Shown piece by piece: positions 48,832 through 59,700 of a stretch of DNA of 64,000 nt. Numbering within the stretch: position 1 is the first letter of the stretch; each line of letters starts with the position of its first letter. The notes beneath the pieces are model-generated. The model searched no databases, was not told the origin of the DNA, and saw only the letters and a program-made list of their open reading frames with translations. The position numbers and the translations under genes were made by a program. Origin of the DNA: Apostichopus japonicus (lineage: Eukaryota > Echinodermata > Holothuroidea > Aspidochirotida > Stichopodidae); the NCBI RefSeq assembly GCF_037975245.1, contig NC_092576.1, positions 20,050,111-20,114,110 on the forward strand. Direction: 5' to 3'.

Positions 48832-49203
48832 TGTGACGGGGTCCGGTACCGTAATAAAGTAATAACAGTAACAAGTATTAAGTAATAATTGGTGACCAGG
48901 TTTATTCCTCCTCTCTCTTTCCGTTTTTCCTCTTAACTCCCTTCTCCACTCCCAACTCAATCTCACGCCAAAATCCAACAAAGTAAAGAATGTCCCTCTA
49001 TAGTAAGGGTCGTACACCGAATTAGACTAACAACAAGGGGACACTCTCCAGGCATGAACAAACACAAAAGGCACCCGAGGTGCAGGAATTCGGCCATGCA
49101 AATACACGTTGTCTCCCACGGACATGCGCAGTCGGCCGGAGAGCGCCCCCTGTAACACGGGTGGAAGAACCACAAAACAACAAGCAATCAACAGACTGTG
49201 ACA
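48832..49203 (-). mobile_element. 5' LTR
   Basis: Identical by eye to 43015-43386. It should hold the promoter for the minus-strand genomic RNA. An AATAAA on that strand lies at 48901-48906. Confidence 0.95.
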
Positions 49204-49207
49204 ATAT
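49204..49207. repeat. Target-site duplication, right
   Basis: ATAT directly follows the ACA end of the LTR and matches 43011-43014. Confidence 0.75.
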
Positions 49208-52200
49208 CATCTATGACGCTAAAATAACACAAACGTTAATAGGCAAATATTTTAAACCTGCTAGAATCATAATTTTAAATCTGCTATATAGCAGATTTTA
49301 TGTTTTTATTAACGTGTTTCCAATATGCTGCTGAAATTGTCTATGATTGCTGGCTTTTCGTTTGTCTGGTTGCTCAGGCCTTGTTTTTATACAGAATATT
49401 GTTATACAATTGTAATACGAATCACGACGGTTAATATCAACTATATACTAGGTATCTGCCGAAAATGCTAGGTCATTATCGATATCGTCGTAGAGGAGCA
49501 CATTGATAATTTAACAGACGGATTGTTTCAACAATTTTTAAATAACACGGGCTCATGTTCTTTGTATACAATAATGTTATGCAATTATAATAAGAACCAC
49601 GAAGGGTTAATATTAACGAGGAATTTGCCGGATATAATAATTAATTATCGATGTCGTTTTACATTTAACATACCATGAAGTTGAATGTCGTGTGGGCGAG
49701 AATTAAAGTAGTTGCATTACTTCCGCACATTTTTATTATTATTATTCTGTTTTGTTTCTTATGAGAAATGAAGGGTGAGTTTGACAGAGTTTATCCACTT
49801 CAGTGAAATTGTAAATTCTCATCGAAACAATATTGAAATACAACGGCAATGGCTACACTTTCTGACTCTCGTTCACATTATGTTGAACCAAGAGGCGTAG
49901 ACCATCCTGGCTGTTTATTGAACTCCAGTACTCAATGGGACCCTGGGAGTTGGTTCCAACAATTTCTACAATCGGATCACAATTGTCCGAATGATGCATT
50001 GTTTTCTGCATGAATAATTAAATAAATGCTTAGAAGAGCCTGTGTTATTTGTCCGGATTTTTTGTTGACAAAACAATACTTTGACTGACATATTATAAGT
50101 CACACAGCGTGTACGGTGCATCCTAGATTGCTAATCGTATTAATGTATAGCATGTTGAACGGTCTGAATAACATTGTCAATGCCAGGAATGCATATATTT
50201 ATATACGATTAATAAAAAAAAAATAAAAAATGGTTCAATAATATCGATGCACTACTCCACGGCAAAGTTGATTCTTTCAGCTAAATTTGTGTATTTTCAA
50301 ACAGGCATGTACGACATCCAATTTATCAAAATAAAAAATAAAATAATAATCATAATAGGTTGCACGGTTCAAATTCCATGCTTGACCAGCCACGTTTTTT
50401 CATGGATTTTTTTTTTTGTCAACGATAACTATTAATATTTGTTCATTTTCTGCAAAGCTGTCCGCGCTTATCAAATCACAATTTTCTTCATAAATGGATA
50501 AGATGGTAAAGCTAAAAGTTCTTCACCTACTTTATTTTTGGTCAAATCAAAAGATCTTAGTCGGAAAGAAAATTGATGATGAAGATTAGAATCCCTTCCC
50601 AAAGTAATGAGCGATAATGTAGTGTTTTTTTTTTTCGATCTAGCTAGCAGCTTCATACGGCGACAATCGCAAGCAGGAGAAACAGTCAAATACAAAGAAG
50701 AAAGGTGCAAATAACCATCTAATTATTGCAGACGACGAAGTCAAATTCTTGCTAGATAAATGGGATATGTATACCTTAAATCAGTGTTTAAATGTAAAGG
50801 TGAAATAACGGGATCATGTCGATTTTGTCATTTCTGCGATACAGTCAGTACGCGCGGTATTGAAGTATAACCTAACGTTAGCTCTTACGTTGTTAGGCTA
50901 GGTAAGGCCAGATCGTTTCCCTGATGTAGTCAATACGCTGTACTGGCTATGAGATAGTATAGGCTAGTATTTGTATAGTAACTACCTTCACTTCCGTACT
51001 AAGTCTAGACCTAAGTAAGTATATACCTACTCTGTGTGTCGTACTCAAAGCAAGACCTTCCCTAATAAACGGCCGTTTCTAGTGACTACTTCTACCTAAT
51101 GCAAGTAATTGTGGTGTACGGTAACTTATGAGGGCACACCTAATCAAAACCACACATAAAAAATTATAGTGAAATTATACATAGGGCTAGACTTCTTTCC
51201 GCTTAGGTCAGTACACTTTAGTCTAAGTGAATATTAGACCCTGTAGGCCTAGCTTGCCTTCGCTTTTAAAAGACTAGGCCTAGGCTCTACTAGTGGTCTA
51301 CATGTTTGGGAAATTTCTAATAGTGATTGCCGACAGTGAAAGAAGAGTTTGCTTAAAATTGCAAGTGATGCATTTATTGTAGTGGCCTAGATTAACCTCT
51401 GAGTGTAAAACTTACCCAGGCTAGGCTATAACCAATTAAACTATATTAGTAAGTTTAGGTTTTATGTATTGATCATGTGAAATTCAATTAGAAAAATGAT
51501 AATTTTGAACTATTCATTTATTAAAACCAGAAACTTGTGTATGGTTAATCTCAATCGGGACTATGCTTCAATGTTAATTGGTCAGAAATCAGTGCTTGAG
51601 GGAGGGGGGTGGGGGAGACTTGTGTGTCAAACTTTAACGAGTTTTGGCTGAAATGTCAGTTAGTTAAGCTAGGCCTTCCCATGCAATGATATAGGGTTAG
51701 CCTAGGTCTAGTCACATATAAGATTTATCCACATGTAAAAATGAAACACCACATGACTAGGTCACAGCTTTGCACTATGTTGTAAGCCTCATGTTGTTCT
51801 TATTCTACAATTATACTACGCAGAGGTAGGTTTAGAAGCACTGTTAGTGAGGCAGATTATATTTTCATATTAGGCACAGCATATCATGAGATTGGTGTAA
51901 ATCTTAATAAACTGAACTGGCCATAGCAGGGACTCCTTATGGCTTTGATTTTCTGAACATTTAAAAGGGACACCTTTACAGTAAGGTATAATATGTTTCA
52001 ATATAAAGCACATCATATCATGAAATTGGTGTAAATCTCAATAAACTGAACTGTCCATAACAGGATTCCTTATGGCATTGATTTTCTGAGCATTCAAAGA
52101 GGGACACATGTACAGTTTTCATGGGAATAACTTTCGACAAAGTAAGTGGGCCTGACATTTCGATCCTAGCAGGATCTTCTACATAGGCTGAATGACAATT

Positions 52201-53682
52201 AACATACACTGCAAGGGACAAAATGATTTTCTGCAGCTCTTACTTGTAATTGACAATATCATCCCTGGCTTCCTTAGTGTACACAAATTAAGAAAGGGGT
52301 GAATCTCTACATTATTTGGAGAAATAAGAAGTTGAGCGATGTCATCTTCTATTAAACCACAAATCTATATTGTTTTATATAATCACAAAAATACACAGTC
52401 CCTGATTAATTCATATCGTTATGCTATTCATCACTCATGTACAACAAGTTGAGGCATGTAAAATAACCCTGGTATGCAATGTCGATCAAAGGAGGTAAAG
52501 TGTTGTATGAAGTTTATCATACCGCATGCAGCTTCTTGTTGCTCATTATAATATCTTCTTGATTAAAACAGTGTAATCACATTTAAATGTAAGCATATCA
52601 AATTTTGCAAAATATTTTGAAATCCAGTGACTGTTCCGTTACTTAATATATTGATACATGGCAAACTAATGTTTAATACATTTATAGAGGTAGTGTAACA
52701 TGATCAATACGTTAGCGATTCGACTGTACTGAGCCCATTGGTTCGAACATTGTTTAGTTTGTGGCAGTTGTCGTTACATGTGGTAATTATATACAGGTGT
52801 CTAGTGGTCAAACGACCAATGTCTCCGCTACTTTCACATGAATGTAATGTAATGTACAACATTTTCCGTCGGATTTCTAAGTTTAAGACAACGAAAATAT
52901 CCATACAACCATGAAAGACGACCAAGGTAAATGATTATGTAATTTATCTTTCTTTATTTTCAGTACTACAAGATAATGAAAGGCGCAGATATGTATAAAC
53001 AAAATGGTGAAGAGTATTTGGATTAATGTAATATAAGTGTTGAAAAATCGTGGATATTTGCGGAAATCTCACAATATTAGTACAGAAAACCGAATGAATT
53101 TAGTTAGATATTTCAGATATAAAATGAACATATAAAGTAAATGAAAATATATTAAACGGCATTAAATGTCCTGCGATATAATACAATGTGATATTGGAAC
53201 TAAGTTGGCACACAGCAGATCTACACAAAGCCATAGTTGGTTCTTAAAGTGAGAGTGACTTCGGAAATACTTTAACTGTATTTACTTTGTAAACAAAGAT
53301 AAATTGAAAGATGCTGCCAAGAGAAGTATTACCGGATATCATGTATTTAGTTTATGAAGCTATATGGCCGTTAAGCTCCTTTGCAGCAATAACAGCATAT
53401 GAAATTGTCATGTAAAATGCCATCAATGAATGCAGCAACTATTTGTTTAGACAATCTTCAGTATTATAAAAACATATAACTAATGCAATGTACAGGCATA
53501 TTTAAGATTAATATCGAAAATGTTATAAAACGATGAATAGAAAATGGTAAACTGATCATATATATATAAAAAAAAACAAAAGTTTTTATTGTTACTGAAG
53601 TGTTTTTTCGGAGACCTAGGATTTTAATAATTGGCTAGGAATAATAAATTCAATGTTATGAGGGCTCCTGATCAGCTTAAGA
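49208..53682. other. Intergenic DNA
   Basis: No gene is supported. A perfect 22-bp palindrome (AAATCTGCTAT and its complement) sits at 49277-49298. From about 50860 to 51760 words such as CTAGGCCTAG, AGGCTAGG and CCTAGGCT are strikingly frequent. A tttatt at 53585-53590 is a plausible polyadenylation signal (AATAAA on the minus strand) for the phosphatase gene, ~95 bases after its stop. Confidence 0.45.
51870..52135. repeat. Two-copy ~134-bp tandem duplication
   Basis: ATATCATGA.ATTGGTGTAAATCT.AATAAACTGAACTG recurs at 51881 and 52015, followed in both by CCTTATGGC.TTGATTTTCTGA.CATT. Divergence is moderate. Confidence 0.85.
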
Positions 53683-53757
53683 TTACACAATCACGTCATA
53701 ATCCTGCATTTCTGTTAGGTAGCAGTTGAGAAGTTGATGACACATCATGTACTCCTC
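53683..53757 (-). CDS. Phosphatase terminal exon
   Basis: Long T-run acceptor ending TTTCAG, 24 codons and [23 protein letters not shown] matches the eQY.FC....L..Y helix closing PTP domains, with Glu instead of Gln. The protein ends here, so no second PTP domain follows. Confidence 0.82.
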   Translation of the reverse strand, partial: EEYMMCHQLLNCYLTEMQDYDVIV

Positions 53758-56700
53758 CTGAAAAAAAAAGATAATTAAGGATAAAATACCAGGTGTCTTA
53801 TTAAAATGAAAAGTTTGAAATGCTAAACAAAATTAGAACAACAGGGATAACTACATAGTATCGACTATACATGTTCCAAGCTGTCACCATCAATGACCGA
53901 TTCTGTAATACAGTGATCTCGGAAACTGTTGATTTAATGGGGAAAGAAGAAATTACGAACTTTGATGATGAAATTACCAGAAATATCAAACTGGAAGATA
54001 TGAGTAAAAAGTATGGAAAATTGAGAGGATTGATTAAAAGTAACTGAGTAAAACCTGTCAGCACAAGAAAATAAGGATATAATTACGTGAAAGCGTAATG
54101 CCACAACAACAGGGAACATTATTTGTATGCCTTTGTATTGGAACCTTCACATATTGGCTGTCAGGGAATTTTAATTTAATATTCCAAGCACATTTTTAGT
54201 GGAATGTATGTATTATTATTATTACTGGTTGCTTTAATAATATTGTAATACCAGCTGTCGTATTTATCAATATTAAACTTGTTAATTTTACTTCTTCTGA
54301 TGTACCATGCTTTAGTTACATTTAATGTAAAGACAACTGTACACTTATGAAAAAACTTTGTATGGTCCACATCGTGTATCTATGAGAAAATGATTTTTTT
54401 CGTATTATATTAGCTTCTATTTACATCATTGTTTGACATTACTATCAGCACAAAGTCCACACTAAGTCTTGAAAAGTCGGAGCCAATTAGTATCAGTAAG
54501 CGCCAAAACTTGGAATAAGTGAAGTGGATATTCTCAAGAAATTGCAAAGTCAATGTTTAAAAAATACGAGGATTTCTAGAATTTATTTGAACAATTCCCT
54601 CCACATAAATCAATATAACTTGTAATATTATATTTAACAAACTATAACATAAACAGAATTCTTTTCATAAAAACACTGGTGTTATTGTGATGTACCACAA
54701 TGCGATGGTGTATGTCTATGCCAGAGAGTAAACATATTGTTAAGGTGAATATATTGGAAACTAGACTAGCTGTAAAAAAAAAATACACTCAAATGTTTCT
54801 GTTCTAAGACATATTCAAATTAAAGTATGAGTAAGACCATCCTTTAATTATACCTGCATGGCAGTAGCTAGTCTGTGCTTTTGACCAATGTTGTTATCTT
54901 AAAGTAACGTACTTATCTTGGTTATTTTCATACGCCTTCTAGCATCGCAACTGGCGCCTGGGTTTAATGTGGGCCCGGTATGTCCGAGCTTCCTTTGCCC
55001 AACTTAAATAGTGCAGATAACAGTTGTTTAACCATATTGGTCAATACATAAAACAACTTTATTCAAAAATAAGAAAACCTTACTATTTAGACTGTGAACT
55101 GGTCATTTCTGTCCAAATTTATCTCTGGAAATTTCTTACATTTCAATATGTTCAGCCCGTATGTTTATTGTGTAAATATGAATGAAAAGACTACTGAAGG
55201 GTAAAATACTGTATAACACTACAATGCCATGCGTTTCTCGTTTGATTTTTTGCAAAGATTCCTTTTTTTAACAGGTTGGGTAGAGGCGGGAGTTTACAAG
55301 GTGATGATAGTTTGCTACAATTTTATACACAAGTACCAACAAAGCTACAGCTAATATTAACTGTATTATCATAATATTGTTTTATTCATTCTACGACATA
55401 CCTTTGTGATAATCGCATTGGGGTTGCACACTTTAATATTTTTAACAGTGTCAAACACTTGTATCGTTTGTCGCTTCTTCATCCTGTTGATCTCAGAGCA
55501 AACAGTCACATAAATTCCACTTCTGGATGCGCCATTTCTACAAAACAAAATCCACCCAAAAAACAAATTAGATACTATCAATGAGAACATTAGTTGATAC
55601 TGGAAAAAGTTGAAGATGTAACAATATTATATCACAGTTGATCTGAGACAAATTTAACTGATGCGATATTGCCTAGTAGAACAATACAGCAATATATCAA
55701 GTAAAACAACTACTTTGTGTAGCTAGGATCATCAACTTAGAGAAAGCTGAGACGGTTGTAATGCTTGCATTGGGTAAACACTGATGCAAACAGTTTTGCT
55801 GTTTTACTTTGTCTTTTTAATTTTACAATTATTATCTATTTTGTTATATTTGTTCTCTCCGGAAGCAATTATGGTGTAATTTACATGTTTGTTTAAGTGT
55901 TACAACTTCAATACCGGATTAAGAACTTACATGCAATGAATTAATGTTGCACCACGACTTCCAAATCCTGTAGCTGCGATGAAATTTATAAGGGGTGTTA
56001 GGCTATCACCACTCTTTGGCCAGTTGTTTAGAATAAAGCGATTAACCTTGATAGATTCCTGAAAGCAAAACGAAAATGCATGGAACAATATCGCTCTTCA
56101 CAAGGTTTCCCTTCGATTTGAAGTTAGTGTTGAATGCCTTATTATCATGTCAAATAAAAATAAAAATGATAAAGTTAGTAAATACAACCATTTAATAAGC
56201 ATATTAGGGTCTTACCCGATACGATCTGTGGGCAACCTGACACTGATGGATTGTATATAGCTGTTTTTTCTCAATGAGGCACGTGGATATTGTCATTGTT
56301 CCGATCTCGACGTCGTTTACATCTGGCCAATATTTTATTGCATCCTGTGTTGTGATACAATTAAAAACATACTGTTGACAGATTTCAACAAACAGATGTG
56401 CCACGCAGATCAGAATCCTTCATTTATTGATATCAGTATGACTACAGCAATTATGACATATTTTATTTGGGTTCGAAAGTAAAGGTTAACTTACGAAAGA
56501 ATTGTTCCAATGTTACTAATGTAATGAAAAAAAACAAGAAGAGCCAGTAATATAAGTTTTCTGCGCTAATTCGAAGCGAGGAATATTAAAACTTATAAGA
56601 ATCGTATGATATAGCCTAATTGAATGAATTACATGATTTCTTGAGTCTGACTCATTCAACATAATAATAGTCTGACATTGATAGTCAAACACGAGTCGCC

Positions 56701-59700
56701 AAAAGTCTTCAACAGTATTCAACAAAGGTGCCTGTGTCATAATCAAAGTTTGATTCAATCCAGGAATCTGTAGACAAAGAAATACACACACAAATATCTT
56801 TAACAATATAATAATAGCGCTTTGATTATTCCAGTTAACATCTCAAAGCAAACAAGAAGAAAGGACACAAAAACTTCAAGTTGGTCGACCGCCTAACTCT
56901 GTTACTTATTGTATTTATTTAAAATGACGCTAAATAACAAGATTTCAAAGGAATTGTTCCGCTTTTAACCGAATAAGGTGCTCTATTCAATGTTATTAAA
57001 ATATATCCAAGTGGATACACGTGGTTGCGATCCCAGTAAAGCATTTTCTACTGATAGCGATGGCAATCATGTCTCGCATAGCTGAGCTGGGTAGTGCAAA
57101 TGACATATTATCCAGATTTTACTCGTTTGACTATCGAACTAACCAAATGTATTTCTTGCCTTAGCTTGAATTTAAAGCACCGAAAGCCTAACTACTTTAA
57201 TACTTACATTCACTACAGTAGCGTTAATGTAATCGTTTCCTCCCTTGGTGAGACACATGGATTTCAGCAAAGGTCGGTGGTTGTCCACTGTGAGGAGACG
57301 TTGTAATATGAAATTAAATGGACCACATAGAGAAATGATAGGCTATTTCAATAATTTAGGTTGTGTCTGACAATCCAGTTTTTGCTAGTTAAGCTATTTT
57401 TACTGTCCAGCTTTACTAAGTTTTAAGTTATCAATTTTTAAAGGTTTGAGCTTAAGTCCGAAGTTCATCAGCTAAATGACGAATACATGTTGTCATATTC
57501 ATTGGCATCAATTTAAACCTTTCGTGAGACGTTTGACCAAGTAAACTGATACTGTGTGCCTAAAAATGTCACCCCGTTAAGAATATGAACATTACGCAAG
57601 GTTATATAGTTATTTGAATGAATATGTATACATGTGGTTGGTTATTATATTTTTACATGCAGTTTTCATTAATTTGTTCTTCCTCGTCTAAGTACTCACG
57701 TGGTACAATATCTCCAAATCTGTTCTTGTGCAAGTTTTCAGGGGATGCCCCGGAGAATGAGTTGACATTTACGTTGGGACTTACTTTTTCCAAACTCTGA
57801 GCATAAACACACACAAAAAAATACTTTACAGTAATTACTTAACAATAAACGTTGCCTCGTAATTAAAAGCTAGTGAAAATAAAATATTAAGTATATGTCA
57901 TATTTATTATCTCTTGTATTAAATGATAAGATTATTGTGGAAAATGACAATACCATAATGAATGTCAATTTCCCATGGCATTTTGTGTTCCTCAGACGAT
58001 AACAACATATGTCAAAACAGTTAAACGAATACACGTATTAGTCTTTGTATCGAGTGCATTTTGCTTCTACCCGATAATGGTATCTGTATCTGTTTGTCAT
58101 ATTTTGTGTGTGTATTTTTCCTCTCCTGCTTGCTGAGAACATACATATCTTCGATTAGTCTATTAATATTCAGCTGTTGTATCTCTGAAATAATCTCCGT
58201 GTGTTCATGCAGTTTACACAATGTACATAGTGGTCGAGTTTTGCTCTTTCAATGACATTTCTTCTCGCATATATATAGGAGCATATAGCATATAGCTGAT
58301 TATTCTATGTCTCTATGTTAAACCTTTTGCAAAACCTTTAAGACAACAGTTACTTATTCAGAATAGTATTTAACCCACGGACGACACCATGTTGTTATGA
58401 TATGAACGTATGGTGATAGTTCGTTTCTAAATACTGGCAATTATCTTGTAACCGATACCATCTCACCAAGTCCACGCTAAACAAACCGATCCTCATGGAC
58501 AGGGCGATTGTTATTTTCGTAATAATTTTTTTCTAGATTAAATTCCTCATTGACGCCCTATATTAATAATATCCTATAGGAAATCAACGACCATTTAAGT
58601 TACTCAAGACTCAATGTGATTGCATCATATTACCATGCCTATGTAGCTTTCCTTTACATGTTACCCTCTAACATGACACAAGACATTTGTAATCCATGTC
58701 TTAAATATAAAACATATTAAGCTTGAATATTTTCCCAACCTGTCGACAATTGTATAACAATATTTGCACCTCTACTTTTTTGGAATAATTGTTGCATTAT
58801 GTATTTATCATTACCTTAAAAGCAGCGGATATAATTTCTTTAGCAGTAGAACTTCTCATGAACAACGGAAACCTAGAAATTTCCATCGGTTTCCTAAGAG
58901 AAAATTCATCATCAGCATTATTTTGGTACACTTGGACATCTTCAATGATTTCGCATTTGTTGCTTTCTTGTTTTGCTTGTGCGCCTCCATCTTGACGAGT
59001 AGATGGAACTTCATATCCATCAGTGGTGTCATCATTTCCTGTGGCTGACAGAATGCATTCTTCGTGTTTCTTAGAAGGAACATAGTGTACCACGTTTTCA
59101 TGCCCACTATCTTTGCTCACATTTTCATAGGCAAAGGGGGCTTCGTTTGTAACCTCTGTAAGAATGAAACATCATTTGTAATGAATACATATTAAACAAT
59201 ACATATTAAACAAATAACGCAGGTGTTATGAACAATCACAGTCATTGTTTTAGCAGTTGGTCGAAGAAAATACAATCGTATTGCATTTGCTCAATGGGAA
59301 AAACAAGTTGTTTTAATATCAACGATGGATTATAGATGGGTCATTGCGAATCAACGACATAACTCATTTCACCGCAAGTGACACACACACCTATTGGATA
59401 TTTTGTACTAAATGATGATTGAACAAACATGGACTGCAACCTTTTTTTTCAGAGCAGTTCACTGAAAAGAAAGGATCAAATCTTATAAGACATTGATGGT
59501 TTTGTGTTTATGTTTTACTGATCTAAATTTATTAATAATGTAAACATTATGTGAACTGGCGGCAGTTAAGAAAAACATTGACTATAACGGTGTTCTGAAC
59601 AGTGAATTCATTAATGCGAGAAATGTAAGACTGCGATTTCGAAACCAACATATGTGCTTGGTCTTTATGAATGGTGTTAGTGTCTCCTGAAAATAAACAT

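Larger units (their letters stand above)
43015..49203 (-). mobile_element. Ty3/gypsy LTR retrotransposon, full length and young
   Basis: Length 6189 bp, transcribed on the minus strand. It has two 372-bp LTRs that read as identical (TGTGACGG...ACTGTGACA on the plus strand), an ATAT target duplication, a primer-binding-site-like sequence beside the 5' LTR, a gag with two CCHC knuckles, and a pol with protease, reverse transcriptase, RNase H, integrase and a C-terminal chromodomain, then a polypurine tract beside the 3' LTR. The domain order (PR-RT-RH-IN) defines Ty3/gypsy, and the chromodomain suggests a chromovirus-like lineage. No envelope-like frame is present. Both frames are uninterrupted, so the copy may be able to move. 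Confidence 0.95.

Noticed and set aside
43015-49203. Endogenous retrovirus with envelope
   Set aside because: Only about 380 bp separate the pol stop from the 3' LTR and they hold a tandem repeat. No envelope-like frame exists, so this is an LTR retrotransposon.
53683-57796. Interpretation of the PTP region as the second domain of a tandem receptor phosphatase
   Set aside because: The exon chain runs directly from the membrane helix through the linker into this one domain and stops. No place for a first domain is left, although missed exons cannot be fully excluded.
58764-59048. Plus-strand frames of 68-94 codons over the phosphatase linker
   Set aside because: They are antisense to an exon whose phase fits both neighbours. 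The hydrophobic look comes from reading the complementary strand.
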